From the NCBI GenBank assembly GCA_002914845.1, contig JXTC01000035.1, positions 1,055,315 through 1,119,314 on the forward strand: DNA of 64,000 bases. The letters are read 5' to 3'. Below the pieces are notes generated by a model that did no database searches, was not told the DNA's origin, and was given only the letters and a program-made list of their open reading frames with translations. The stretch comes from Trema orientale (Eukaryota > Streptophyta > Magnoliopsida > Rosales > Cannabaceae). Numbering within the stretch: position 1 is the first letter of the stretch; each line of letters opens with the position of its first letter. Of this stretch, positions 35,382 through 46,969 are shown piece by piece. Both the position numbers and the translations under genes were made by a program.

Positions 35382-36263
35382 ATGGCGGAGGAAGGTCATC
35401 AACATGTCGTCCAAGCCGGAAACGACATCGAATATGTGTCTGCGGATTCCAATACTAAAGAGTTACAACATAAGAAAGATGATCAACATGTCGTTCAAGC
35501 CAAAAACGACATTGAATATGCTCCCGCCGATTCCAATCCTAAAGAGTTACGACATAAGAAAGCTGATCAACATGTTGTTCAAGCCAAAAACGACATTGAG
35601 TTTGCTTCCGCCGATTCCAATATTGCTAAAGAGTTGCAACATAAGAAAGCTGAACAACATGTCGTTCAAGCCGAAAACGACGTCGAATCTGGTTCCCGTA
35701 CCCGTAGTAAAGAGTTACAACATAAGAAACGCATGAGAAGATTGTATTACGTGGCAGCTTTCGCAGTGTTACAGACCGTGGTCATTTTGGTCCTTGCACT
35801 AACAATCATGCGTATCAAAACTCCCAAATTCCGTATTCGATCAATCACCATTGATGAGCTTAGTATTAGTAGCTCAAACTCGAATAATGACGGTCCCTCA
35901 ATCAACATGAAATTCGAAGCTGAAATAGGTGTCAAGAACACGAACTTTGGCCACTTCAAGTTCGAAGGGAGCTCAATCAATTTCATGTACGGGGGAACTC
36001 AGGTGGGTGATGCCTTGGTTCACAAGGGAAGAGTCAAAGCTCGGTCAACGAAGAAGATTCACGTGACAGCAGAAGTGGGGACCACCAACTGGAATGTGGC
36101 TAGTCATATTGAATCTGGGTCTTTGACTTTGACTAGTCAAGCCAAGATGAGTGGGACGGTGCATTTGATGAAGTTGGTCGAGAAGAAGAGATCGGCGGAG
36201 ATGAACTGCACCATCACCGTTGATCTGGAAGAAAAAGTGGTCCGAGATTTGAATTGCAAATAG
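35382..36263 (+). CDS. LEA_2 (NHL) protein with four N-terminal repeats, 293 aa
   Basis: Same family as the genes at 31626 and 42537, but with a cytosolic tail about 80-110 residues longer. Residues 7-116 are four copies of a 26-29-residue unit (consensus xQHVVQAKNDIEYxxADSN then KELQHKKx). A basic stretch (KKRMRR), a membrane helix (about 121-143, LYYVAAFAVLQTVVILVLAL) and RIKTPKFRIRS lead into the LEA_2 domain with KARSTKKIHVT and KKRSAEMNCT near the end. The ATG at 35382 has a strong context (AAGATGGCG) and is the first after the predicted transcription start; the in-frame ATG at 35244 overlaps the TATA region and would add 46 residues. Single exon. The role of the repeat is unknown; its many charged residues suggest a disordered or coiled tail. 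Confidence 0.88.
   Translation: MAEEGHQHVVQAGNDIEYVSADSNTKELQHKKDDQHVVQAKNDIEYAPADSNPKELRHKKADQHVVQAKNDIEFASADSNIAKELQHKKAEQHVVQAENDVESGSRTRSKELQHKKRMRRLYYVAAFAVLQTVVILVLALTIMRIKTPKFRIRSITIDELSISSSNSNNDGPSINMKFEAEIGVKNTNFGHFKFEGSSINFMYGGTQVGDALVHKGRVKARSTKKIHVTAEVGTTNWNVASHIESGSLTLTSQAKMSGTVHLMKLVEKKRSAEMNCTITVDLEEKVVRDLNCK
35397..35729 (+). repeat. Coding minisatellite, four units of 84-87 bp
   Basis: In-frame tandem units start near 35400, 35481, 35565 and 35652, each carrying CAACATGTCGTTCAAGCC-like sequence and ending AAAGAGTTACAACATAAGAAA. The last unit is shortened and most diverged in its middle. Unit lengths are multiples of three. Confidence 0.9.
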
Positions 36264-37680
36264 AAAGTAGAAATATATTTATGGTATATTTTCTGAAATT
36301 TTTTCTGTCTCTGACTGATCAGCTGACTTGTTTATTTTGTTTTTGAGTGAAAATAGTGAATTATTTCTGATTGTTTGTGTGTGGATTTTATACACTGACG
36401 GTGTGTGTCTAAGGAAGTATTATAATGTGTATATGTGCCTGTTTGCGGCTGAATTCCTCGATCGGGGTGTAATTTTTTTTTTATTGTATACTTTTTCATT
36501 TATTTATTCAGAGAATCGAAATTGTTCAAATCTTGTATGTGCAGGTTCTTTTTTCCTTTTTCTTTTTTCTTTTTTTGATGGATTTCAGGATATGTATAAA
36601 ATCTAGAATTTTTTTTTTTTTTTTTATGTTATGGAATTCAGGATATTTATAAAATCTATAAAATTATTTCTTCTTCTTTTTTTTAGATGGATTGCAGGAT
36701 ATGTATAAAATCTGTAAAATTATTTAACATAGATTTTTGTCATATGAATAAGTTGTTGTACTCTTTTGCATATTGTTCCTAATTTAATTAACATATTATA
36801 CCTGTTTGGCATGGTTTTCAAAATTTTTTTCAAGGCTCAAAAAATACTTTTAAAAATGTTTTGATAAATTCTTATAAGATCTTGTTTTATTTGAAAGACA
36901 TTTTTAAGGAAATATCAACTCACTAGATTTTCTAAAAAGATCACTTTTACTTCAGGAAAAAGTAGTACTCCAAACAAGCCTATTGTCTTCTTATCATCTA
37001 TTAGTGTCTTCTTCTTTTTCTTTTTTTTTTTTTACCTCTTAAATTTAAAAGTCCCTTAGGAGTCATGTGAATGGAGAAATTTTGTGCTACTGATCCTAAT
37101 GTTTCACTTTCGTTATTCCTTTACTTTGTTTTCTTTTTTCTTTTAGAAATTCTGATTACAGCAATTCCTAACTCTTGTTGAAATTTACCGTCATACCCAT
37201 TATAACAAGAATATTATTTATAGTGACACCTCTTTTGTGGTAAACAAATATTGAAATTCAATAAAACTTTCGCAACTTAGCTATGTTATTTTTCAATTTT
37301 AACAACTAATTGTTGTTTTAGCATAATCTGTTCATAACTAAATATTTTTTTTTTTGACAAAATATGGACTTTTAGTCAAATTTGAATAGTATAAGAGAGT
37401 AATTATGTTTATTTTTATTATTTTTATGGGTTTTAACATATTGTTTTTGTCCAGAGTATTACTGTAATTTTGACATAAACTATGGGTTCCAGATAATCTA
37501 GTTTTTGTTTATTTGTTTGTTTTTTAAGTTTCTTTGCTTTTCTTTCTTTTATTTAGAAATCGTATTTTTTTTGTTTTTGTTTTTGTTTTTGCATTCGATT
37601 CTGTAATAAAGACCTAAGATACTTTCTCTCACTAGCTTCATGCCAATGGATTTGCGATTGGTACTTTCTACCATAAAAGG
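36264..37680. other. Intergenic with small tandem repeats and a possible MITE
   Basis: Three copies of a GGATTTCAGGATATGTATAAA-like unit separated by T runs lie at about 36579-36730, with a period near 55 bp. At about 36802-36982 the ends CCTGTTTGGCA and CCAAACAAGCC are weakly inverted, as in Tourist-like MITEs. No gene is supported. Confidence 0.45.
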
Positions 37681-37688
37681 CTTCATAA

Positions 37689-38080
37689 GTGAACAAAGCC
37701 TCAAAAGATATTAAGCTTATAAAGAAGAGAGCCTCTACTGATCACCCAGAGAAGTATGCTAATAAGCGACGACGACCACTAGTTGCAGTACCTAGTAAAC
37801 CAAGAACAATGAAGCCAACATCAGTTGAAGGGACTATCAATCCCTTTGTAGCTGAAGAATGGATCATCAGCGTGTTGGAAAAGATCTTCGAATTTATTTA
37901 GATCGAAGAGAGAAAAAGAAGCATGTATTGTATATATGCTAAAGAATGATGCTAGAATTTGGTGGAATACTATGGAGAAATCTCAAGAAGTAGCAGGAAT
38001 GAGCTAGAATAGGTTGGTGCATAACAATTATTTGGATGATTATATTAGGGAGTATCACAAGGAAAAAAAAACAACAATCT
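37689..38080 (+). pseudogene. Ty3-gypsy gag fragment
   Basis: NPFVAEEWIISVLEKIFEFI (37841-37900) and, after a stop and a frame change, YMLKNDARIWWNTMEKS (about 37935-37984) match the conserved gag region of plant gypsy elements (DP..AEEWI…EKIF, then YML..DA..WW). Only this part of gag is recognisable, and no LTRs are visible nearby. Confidence 0.8.
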
Positions 38081-38219
38081 TTTAAATAAATGTCATAGAT
38101 CCTTGGCTACATTATTAATAATAAAAGAAAATTTTGTGAAATTTCATGTGGTCTCTAAACGTTTGCTTTGAACGAAAATTTTCCAAATATTAACGGATGC
38201 AAATTAGTTTAGGGGCTTA

Positions 38220-38490
38220 TAGAAATATGACCAAATTTTGGGTCCAATTTCAGTAAATGTCCTTTTGTCAAATGTTATAGCAAAATGTCCAGTATATATG
38301 CTTATATACTAAGTGTATAATTTTATATATCAAGTATAAAAAATTATATACCCAGTGCATTTCAGTACAGTAATTAAAATTAGTAGATATGTGTATCTAC
38401 CAAGTATAAAAATATATATACCTGGACATTTAGCTATAAAATTTTAAAAGTGGATATCTACTTAATCAAATTTAAAATCTTGGTCATCCA
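38220..38490. repeat. Palindromic AT-rich repeat
   Basis: TATAGCAAAATGTCCAG-TATATA at about 38278 is mirrored by TATATACCTGGACATTTAGCTATA at about 38409-38433. TATAC…AAGTATA motifs lie between. A similar TAACAAAATGACCAGTATAT string occurs at about 47350. Confidence 0.45.
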
Positions 38491-38693
38491 CCTAAATTTT
38501 CCATTAGTTTATACACCGAGAGCCAAATGCGCAAATACAAATGAAAATGCAAAATCTTTCAAAAAAAAATGATAATGCAAAAAATAAAAATAAAATAAAT
38601 AGAGATAGTAATTACGGAGTAAATGATCAAATAATTGAAATATTATGGATCAATGGAATAAACTTCTCGTTTTTTTTGTATGAATAATGTTAG

Positions 38694-39520
38694 ATATTCC
38701 AAAATTTATACCAAATTTTTAATACCAACGTATGTAGCATGGGCCAAATGGGCCGGCCTACGGCCTGTCATTGTGGCCCACGGGCTGGCCCAGCCCTAAG
38801 CCTGTCATTGTGGCCCGCGGGTTGGCCCGGCCCTAAGAGTAGTGCTGGGCTGGGCCTAGATATTTAGGCCCGCTAAAAATATTTTTTTTTATTTTTTAAA
38901 AAGTTTTTAGATAAATTTAAATATAGAACTTTTTTTAATACTTATAAATACACATTCCCTCATTTTTTTTTTCACACTTTCAAATTTCAATCTAATTCTA
39001 AATAATTTTCTTAAGATTTTTGTTTTAAACTTTTTTTTTTATCAACTATTTAATTTATATACTTTTAGCTTATTTAATTATTTAAAAAAATTTATCAATA
39101 GGAAAAAAAAACATATACAACTAATATTTTTAATATACAATTAATTATTTAAATTTCTAATATTTTTAACTAATTATACAACTAATAATCTTATTTTTTT
39201 TTACTTTGGGCCAAAAACAGGATGGTACGACTCGATCCATTTTGGCCCGTTTCAGGCCCGGCTCTCCTTGGAGCTCGGGCGGGTTTACGGACCGGGCTAG
39301 GCTCAATTTTTAAAATTCCGGTCCGGCTCAGTCTATTTTTCCTCCTAAGCTTGGTTTGGGCGGGCCGACTTGGCCCGGTCTGCCTATTTTGCCACCTTTA
39401 TATTCAATAGGTGAATATGATTAATTTATTTGTGGTAAGTTCTAATATATCAATTGAATAATATTAATTCATATGCCACATGTATTAGTATTAAAAATTT
39501 GGTAACAATCTTGGTATACT
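38694..39520. mobile_element. Inverted-repeat element with a GC-rich insertion
   Basis: Roughly 45-bp terminal inverted repeats share TACCAAATTTTTAATAC (left at 38709, right read inward from about 39503). Between them lies a stretch with GC-rich, GGCCC-dense ends (38741-38875 and 39230-39392) around an AT-rich core. That stretch looks like a second, nested element (its right end reads inward as GGTGGCAAAATAGGC, a hAT-like style). Target duplications could not be assigned. Confidence 0.55.
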
Positions 39521-40400
39521 TCGTATCATCCTTTTTGTATCCTTTAATATATTTAAATTTAAGAATAGAAAAAAGATAAAGAATGGGCAGATGCCAAAAA
39601 GACAATCCATAAATACGTGAATGCAAAATTTTGAAAACAATTGATAAATAAAATGTAAAACGGGTAAAACATTATAGACCAATAACTCTTTTTACTTCTG
39701 AGTTTGTTTATAATTACTTCACAGATACTAGGGTCACAAAAAAATTAATAATTACCGTGCTCGATTCAGTCCCCTACTACTGGGTCCATATAGCCATATA
39801 TATAGTTGCAGCAGTAGTACTCAGGAAGCAATAGTGTCTTTTATTTTTTATTTTCAGAAAAATCAATAAAATAAGGGAGCATAGTGTTGATGACCCTTCG
39901 AATTAAAGCTACTCATGGTTCGTGCTTTCTCCAAATAAATTATTTGCTTTGTGGAACCCGAAAACATTTCCCCACAACTTGCTTACCATCAATCATTGAT
40001 TTCAACCGACTTTGTAACGTTATACGTACCTTTTCCTTTTCCTTTTCCTTTTATCTTTTTTATTTTTATTATTAGGCTACCCTTTCCTTTATCTTGTTAT
40101 AAGAAAGAATAAATTGCATTCAAAATTTGATTATTTTAATATTTGATCGATATCAAGTATATTGTGGTTAATGATCGATAAGCTAGTGGATTTTTCGTTA
40201 GTGTACTTTAGCGTTTGGCGTTTGAATTAATACATACCCGTAAAAATTAAACAATGAGTGGACCACATAATTAATATCATATGTAAAACAGATTAATTGT
40301 TTTAATCATGGGAACAGCTTTAATTAATCACCACATAATTCCATAAATAACTTATCTTACATGTATGTTAATTTACATGTGTATATTTCAACTTCCCATG

Positions 40401-40405
<5 letters not shown>
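39521..40405. other. Intergenic, nothing recognised
   Basis: A short (TTTTCC)n run lies at about 40030-40052. The open frame 39884-40075 has no motif. Confidence 0.4.

Positions 40406-40453
<48 letters not shown>
40406..40453. repeat. (AT)n microsatellite
   Basis: An uninterrupted AT/TA run of about 48 bases. Confidence 0.95.
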
Positions 40454-40457
<4 letters not shown>

Positions 40458-40627
40458 AATTAATCGAGCATATAATATATACTTTGCTTTTCCACTCGTG
40501 TCTCTTCCAACATTACTGGATCATACTATTCTTATCCAGTACAAGAGCGAGAACAAAATAGGATAGGGATTTTCATTGTTTTTCATTTTTTTAAATCAAA
40601 ATTTTAAACAAGTTATAGCTTCCTAAG

Positions 40628-41690
40628 ACTATCTCCAATGCAAAATGATAAAAAGTGGCATTCTAATGTTATATTTGAAATGATTAGCTATATTTAATAC
40701 ATATTTTTTAAGATTTGCTCTAATGGATACATGCTAAAAGAATATTATTTTGTATTTGAATATTTTTTTTATTTGCAATTCTTTTTTTTCTACTATTAAT
40801 TCTTATTATTATGCTATCTAATTAATAATGATAAAAACTCCACTTACTTTATCTACCAGTATAATAACTTATATTCTTTTTCTTCAGTTTATTTTATTTT
40901 TAATGAATGAACACTCATCTACTATTTAAATGAGCAAAATTTAATGTAGTATTGTGAATAAAATTTAATGAAAAGATTAAATAAGAAAAGGATACACTTA
41001 TATTAAATTAGTCACATTATAAAGTTTATACATATATTCAATTTTAATATAATAACAATACTGTAAAAATTCACACATATAAAATTAAATTAGACACATT
41101 GTAGATAATGACCATATTATACCATCTCCAAAATACATATTTTCTACTATGAAATCTTCTTATGTTGCTATCCATTTGTTAATCATAAAAACTCTATTAT
41201 ACCCATAAAGTATTTGAATAATGTTCTTTATTTTATAAAATATGTTATAAGTAGCAAAACAGTGAATGAGAGTTCTAATTTATAGAAATTTAGTGAGGAT
41301 AAAATTGTAAATAAAATTTAGACAAAAGAAAAAAGAATAGAATATAAAAAAGTTTAAACATTTCAACTTTGGCTACATTGTGAACCAAAAAATGGTGATA
41401 TTGTAAAATTTTAACCATACTACAATGCAAATATCATAAATTCATATATATGTCAGTGGCAAGATTATAAATTTAAATACATTCTATAATGACAATATTA
41501 TAAATTTATACACATATTAAAATTTGACATATACTATTATTGGTGCTATATTTAACACAACTTTTAACACATGCTAAAAATTTTGTCAAATATATGACAT
41601 ACTATTGGAGATGTATTTTTTAGGTAATGCTAAAAAGTATGTTAAATATAACGTTGTAATAAGTTATAGCACTCTTATTAGAGATGCTAT
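40628..41690. mobile_element. MITE-like element with CTCCAATG-type ends
   Basis: The left end ACTATCTCCAATGCAAAATG…GTTATATTTGA is mirrored by the right end, read inward ATAGCATCTCTAATAAGAGT…GTTATATTTAACAT. These ends resemble a common plant MITE style (CTCCAATG…CATTGGAG). The interior is AT-rich and non-coding. No clear target duplication was found. Confidence 0.55.
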
Positions 41691-42183
41691 AAACTCGATA
41701 TTTCAATGCGTCAGTTAAATATCTATATTACTTTTTCTTAAAAAAAAAAAATCTACCCCCCACAAAAAAAAATGTAGCTATAGATCAAAATAAGAGACGT
41801 AAAAAAGTGGATGGAATATATCTTAATTAACAGATTTTCTTTCAGCTTTAATTAAAATTAAAAGTACACGTAGAAATTAAGAAGATGTTGTCTGTGATTG
41901 CATAAGAATATGAGGGGAGGAAATTTGAAAAAATATATACAAAGACATAGGATGGTTGTAAACAACTAAGAAATTCAGCGAAAAGAAAAAAAGAACAAAT
42001 AAGACAAAAAGGGTAGAACGTATCGAATTTCCAAATTTTATTTTCTCACAAATGTCTAGAATTGTTAAGAAAGTCTGGAACCACAAGACCAATATTACTT
42101 TACTATGAAGTTCTGATTGGTGGAAATAGCACTGTACCAAAATAATTAAAGGACAATAGAAAGAACCGATTGGTTCCACCCAG

Positions 42184-42221
<38 letters not shown>

Positions 42222-42536
42222 NAAAAAAATCACATGCATGTTCACTGAGTACAGCTCAAAAGAAGGAAGTTTCCCATAAAGATCAATAACAGAAAAAGCA
42301 ATATTATTAATTAAAGCAAAATAAAGAACACGATAACGATAACCTCAAACCCAAACATAAACTACAAAGAATTTTTCAAAACATATGGTTTCACAAACGT
42401 ACCTGTCCCTCCATACAATATAAAAATACACATCTTAATAACAATCAAATTAAATGCAAACCCCAAAATAAAAATTAAAAAGTAAAAAAAAAAAGTAAAA
42501 TAATGAACATATCACAAATTGGAAACTAATATTATT
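41691..42536. other. Intergenic, downstream of the third LEA_2 gene
   Basis: A poly(A) tract of about 45 bases lies at 42184-42228 with one N at 42222. The open frame 41877-42245 (minus) is largely the translation of that tract and not a gene. Confidence 0.5.
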
Positions 42537-43103
42537 TTACTTGCATGACAAATCGTTGACCGTTTTTGTTGATGTGTTGACCACAAAGGTGCAATCCAAT
42601 TTTGCCGACTTCTTCTTCTTGAAAACCTTAAAAAGATGTACCTTCCCCTCCAACTTGGCAGAGGCACTGAAAGTCAAGTTCTTGGAGCTGATGTCACTAC
42701 CCAAATGAGGATTGGACGAGACCTTGTTGGAGTTAAACGACACCGTAACGTTAAACTTCTTCGTTGACCGAGCTCTGGCTCTTGCTTTGACTAGGGTTGT
42801 CTTCCCAACCTCAGTACCCCTATAGGAGATGGTGGCCGTACTGTTCTCGAACTTGTAGTGGCCGAAGTTGGTGTTTTTGACCGCGACTTGGGCATTGACT
42901 TTGAGGTTGAAAGAAGGAGATTTAGAGGAAGAGTTTAGGTTTAGGGTTTCAACAGAGACCGAGGCTAGACGAACTTTGGGAGTTCTTATACGCATAACGA
43001 AAACCACAAAGAGAACTATGATTAGGGTTTGTAATATGACTCCGGCGACTATGTAAGCCAAACACTTCCTCCTCCGGCGACCGTCTAGGCCTCCGGTCGT
43101 CAT
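42537..43103 (-). CDS. LEA_2 (NHL) membrane protein, 188 aa
   Basis: Shortest of the three LEA_2 paralogues. The cytosolic tail is only 13 residues (MTTGGLDGRRRRK). A membrane helix spans about residues 14-37 (LAYIVAGVILQTLIIVLFVV), then RIRTPKVRLASVSVETLN and the LEA_2 domain with KNTNFGHYKFE, RARARSTKKFNVTV and KKKSAKLDCT. Several N-glycosylation sequons (NST, NVT, NLT) lie on the presumed external side. Single exon, first ATG used. A TATA-like CTATAAAC (minus strand, 43190-43183) lies about 80 bases upstream. It is closest in motif content to the gene at 35382, with which it shares the TNFGH motif. Confidence 0.92.
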   Translation of the reverse strand: MTTGGLDGRRRRKCLAYIVAGVILQTLIIVLFVVFVMRIRTPKVRLASVSVETLNLNSSSKSPSFNLKVNAQVAVKNTNFGHYKFENSTATISYRGTEVGKTTLVKARARARSTKKFNVTVSFNSNKVSSNPHLGSDISSKNLTFSASAKLEGKVHLFKVFKKKKSAKLDCTFVVNTSTKTVNDLSCK

Positions 43104-43182
43104 GGTTAATTAATACGACTTGACCTGAAAGTTATAGGGTATTTTTCTTCTTCTGGTTTCGTTTGAAGGGAGAAGAGAAAGA

Positions 43183-43190
43183 AGGTTTAT
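43183..43190 (-). promoter_or_regulatory. TATA box of the 188-aa LEA_2 gene
   Basis: CTATAAAC on the minus strand, 80 bases upstream of the ATG. Confidence 0.5.
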
Positions 43191-45062
43191 AGATTGAAAA
43201 GATGAAGCAAGCCTTTGTATAGATAACTAGAGGGTTGTACTTATAATATAGGTTTGTGACTACTAGTGGGAGCTTTGGATATTTATATATGATATGGGGT
43301 CCTATGTATGTTTGTTGCCTATTGCTCTTTTAGCCCATCAATATGTTTACTTGAAATGAATTAATCAATAAATTATTTGATTTTTTATTTAAGAGAATAA
43401 ATTATTTAATTAGATTATAATGATTTGCCGTAAAGTATATTATATAAATCTTACACCGAATAATTTGAAAAGGCTTCAAAGTGGAGTTAGAAAATAATGA
43501 TAGTGATTATATATAACGGCTGGCACTATTTAGACTTCCTAAAACCATGTAAAGCGCGGCTAGATTAAGGTCTTTTTCTCTAGAGGGTTAAGAATAAATA
43601 AAGTAATTACGTTATAACATATTTCTTAATGTATTGCAATTTGCATGTATAGAATCTTCTTTATATGGATCTTGCCTTGGAAATTAAAGTCTAGGTGTAC
43701 CATAGAGGGCCGGCCCGGGAGTCGGAACCCATGAGTGTTGTACGACTCTTGTTTCTATTTTTTAATATGTGGATAAGGGTTCCATATCAATATTATGTAA
43801 TTACCTAACCTAATTCCCAATCGACAAAAAAAGTTGATTAAAGGGATTCACTTTCCAGCGGTAAGTACATAAATGTAACGTGGTAATAAAGGCCCTGAAG
43901 GGGTGTTGGACCTGAAGTTTCTTAGCTTGCACCTGATTGTTATTTAGATAAGAGAGAGAGTGTGTGTTTGAAACTTTCAGTAATGACATATATGGAATAT
44001 TTCACGAGGAAGGCATGAACTGAGGAAAACAAAGAACTAAGATATATGTGAAAGCGACTCTCACACGTTTGAAATATTCGCAGTTGTTGTGAGAGAGAGA
44101 GGAATAAGACAAGCTTCCCGCGAAGTCGGGCAAGCAAAAGAGTCTCTATCTGTTTACTTTGCATCTTTTGCCAGATAGGAAGAGTATCAACCAAGGATTA
44201 TTTATTGTACTACGTATTAAGGCCCAAAATCAGGTTTCAAGCTTTTCAGCCGAAAAAGGGGAGGAAAAAAAAAATCCAAGCTTAAATAATAGCTAATTAA
44301 TAAATTGTTTTTCAGCGTTGATATGGAACAAATACTTCATATTTAGTAGGTATCATTAATGTATTTTTAATAGACAGAGTACTTAACTAATTAGTTATCC
44401 TCCTTGCGATCCAAAAAAAATTCAGCTAAATTTCTGAGTTGGTAAAGATGATAATTAACTTTGTACCCGCTATGCGTTAAAGCATCAAATTCATTATACA
44501 TGGTCAGTGGTTACTATTTTCAGACAGGACTATTAGTACATGCCCATATTACTTTTATAAATATATTATGGGCGCACATGTATAATTTAGTTTTTTTTGT
44601 GGTCGAAACGTAGATGTATAATTTAGTATTAATCATTATGTATGTTAATTAAATAATTGTGTGATTGAATATTAGGGTGCTGGTCTTCTACGGCGATGGA
44701 CTGGCTGTCTCTTATCTGGTCCCCACCATGAGGGAGGGCGTCATGGTTCATGAACTCACCACTAAATACATATCATGTGGCCTTAATATTTTAAGTATAA
44801 CTTCTTATGTAGGACTAAACAAGGCAACCTAAACCAGCTTACTTTTAATTCCAAATAAACCAAATAATAATTATTTCCATTAATATATACGTAAGATATT
44901 TCAGCATAACGTATAAAACCAGCTTGTATGTCTGTGTGTGTATATATATATTTCTCAGATCTAATACATACGAATAAAGATGAGAGGCAATTTTTGTTTT
45001 GTTTTTGTTCGTAATTCGTTATTAGTTACTAATGTAAGCTTAGAGTGTGTGTGCGTAGATAT
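43191..45062. other. Intergenic, nothing recognised
   Basis: The open frame 43940-44194 (minus) shows no motif. A slightly GC-rich patch at 44680-44760 is unexplained. Confidence 0.4.
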
Positions 45063-45072
45063 ATATATATAT

Positions 45073-45317
45073 GGTTGCCAATCCAATAGGTATTTTTTTT
45101 TTTTTACCTATGTATAGCTATTTTTTTTTAGCCGTTAGATCATTATTTAATGGTGATTTAACGACTAAAATGATGTGTATGAAAATACGTACATCATTAA
45201 TACTTTTTCTCTTTTCTACTTTTTAATATAAAAAAAATGTGCAAAAAAGATTTTCATTGACCAAAATGATACATGTGTATAAGTAAAAAAAATAAAATAC
45301 CTACTGGATTGATGCCC
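45073..45317. mobile_element. MITE, family shared with 49193-49434
   Basis: Terminal inverted repeats GGTTGCCAATCCAATAGGTA (left) and, read inward from the right, GGGCATCAATCCAGTAGGTA. The 245-bp body is non-coding. Both flanks are (AT)n, so a target duplication cannot be measured. Confidence 0.78.
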
Positions 45318-45793
45318 ATATATATATTATAAATTCTTATGTGAAACATTAGTGATCTCTATTGGTTATGAAAATGATTGATGTCATTTTGAAAGAAACC
45401 TGTTAATTGAGGTCTAGGATTAGTAGTATAGGTACACGACTCTTTCTCATCAAGTTACCTAAATTGCAAGGCTAATTATCAATCCTCCGAACTTGGCTGG
45501 ACGGCATAATTAGCTAGGCTCCCAATCTTCTATGATCTAATTGCTTCATTTCAACGAGGTGCTCCTAATTTGCCACTCCCACATATTTAATATACTAAAT
45601 TGGTTATTTCAATAATGGCCAAGAAAAGACCTGAAAGCAAGGTCGACGACTACCATGGAACTTATTAAAAAAAAAAAAATTGGTTAACTATACCTTAATA
45701 CACAAATTGAGTAACTAATATATATATATATATTAAAAAAAAAAGAAAAGGTTATGAGAAATATTATGGTCCACGAAAAAAGACCATTAATTA

Positions 45794-46144
45794 CTTGGTT
45801 TATTTATTTATTTTTTTGATAAAGAAAAGGGGAGGAGGGGGCGACCAGTGTAGCTACCTTTTTTGGGCGTGACCATAAGAGCTCCAACCACGTTCAAGAA
45901 TGTTCCTCAAGACCCTATGGGCAGGTCGCCACTACCAGACGATGGAGTGAGTCACCTGAACCCCAACTGAACAACTAACGAGAACGGTACCCTGGGGGCG
46001 GAGAGCAGTGCACTGAACTGGCAGGTAGGTATTCTCACATTTAAGGCTACCGAAGTAGCCACTCAGGTTCGAACCCACGACCTCCAGTTCTCAGGATAAC
46101 AACGTTGCTGCTAGGCCACCAATCCGGTGATTCTTGGTTTATTT
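45794..46144 (-). mobile_element. SINE (tRNA-derived) with 12-bp target duplication
   Basis: The body is 45806-46132, flanked by identical CTTGGTTTATTT at 45794-45805 and 46133-46144. On the minus strand, starting from 46132, a box A-like TGGCCTAGCAGC is followed about 40 bases later by a box B-like GGTTCGAACCT (46058-46048), the internal RNA polymerase III promoter layout. The 3' end is A-rich (TCAAAAAAATAAATA). The body is GC-richer than its surroundings and has no coding capacity. Size and layout fit a tRNA-derived plant SINE; the family name is not assigned. Confidence 0.85.
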
Positions 46145-46690
46145 TAAGAAGGGCATATGGACCTGTCCGAACCAATTGTGTGCGCATTGACCTTTCGGTA
46201 ATGATATATTGGATAAGGAATCATTAATATATATGATGGAAGAGTATTGTCGGATACTACGAATTTAATAATTAATTATACATGAGCCCAGTGTTACCTA
46301 CACAAAGGGTAAGGCATATATATAATAGATGCAGAGTATAATGCTTATTATTCTCGGACTGAGAACTAAAATAGGATTATCTACTTATCTGTTGTTACTT
46401 TTGAAGACTTTTGATTTTTTAATCCGTATGTTTCTTTAACTTCAAGCAATTCCCCGGCCCACTTAAATTCTGCCAATTCTTATGCTTTTCTTGTTTTGAA
46501 ATTTAAAAATTCCCATCTTGCTTTTTGACTGGTCAGTCTGATCTCTAAAACGGCAATGGAAATTAACTTAGATGAATTTTTAGTGTCTAGTCCGATATCA
46601 TTTAAAAGTTAAGAAAGAAGATTCAAGCGGTAATATTGATATAGAATGGTTTAATTATAGTTTTCTTATTTTTCCTTCCATGATTTTATC
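46145..46690. other. Intergenic, nothing recognised
   Basis: AT-rich, with no motif-bearing frame and no repeat boundaries. Confidence 0.4.
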
Positions 46691-46724
46691 ATTTTATTAG
46701 TGTCTAATAATCCCATCTCTTGTT

Positions 46725-46969
46725 GAAGACTATAAAAGAAATTTCTGAATTAGTTCTTACTTTTATTTCTCGTAATGCGAATTTTATGGCTCATAATTTA
46801 GCTAGTTGGGCCTTTTCTTGTAATAGACTTGGTGTTATTTCTCCTGCTGAGGTTTCAGCAGGAGTTTGTTCGGACTCTGTTTCTTGGCCTTGAGCCGGAG
46901 TGTTTTGGTGGACTTTAGTCCCTCTTTCGATTTAATGAAATTAATATTACAAAAAAAAAAAAAAAATTT
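46725..46969 (+). pseudogene. 3' end of a LINE
   Basis: On the plus strand HLLLKTIKEISELVLTFISR and NANFMAHNLASWAFSCNRLG match the C-terminus of the plant LINE RNase H domain (…AHNLA.WA). A short 3' UTR and a poly(A) run (46952-46966) follow. Everything upstream of the last roughly 60 codons is missing or unrecognisable. Confidence 0.75.
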
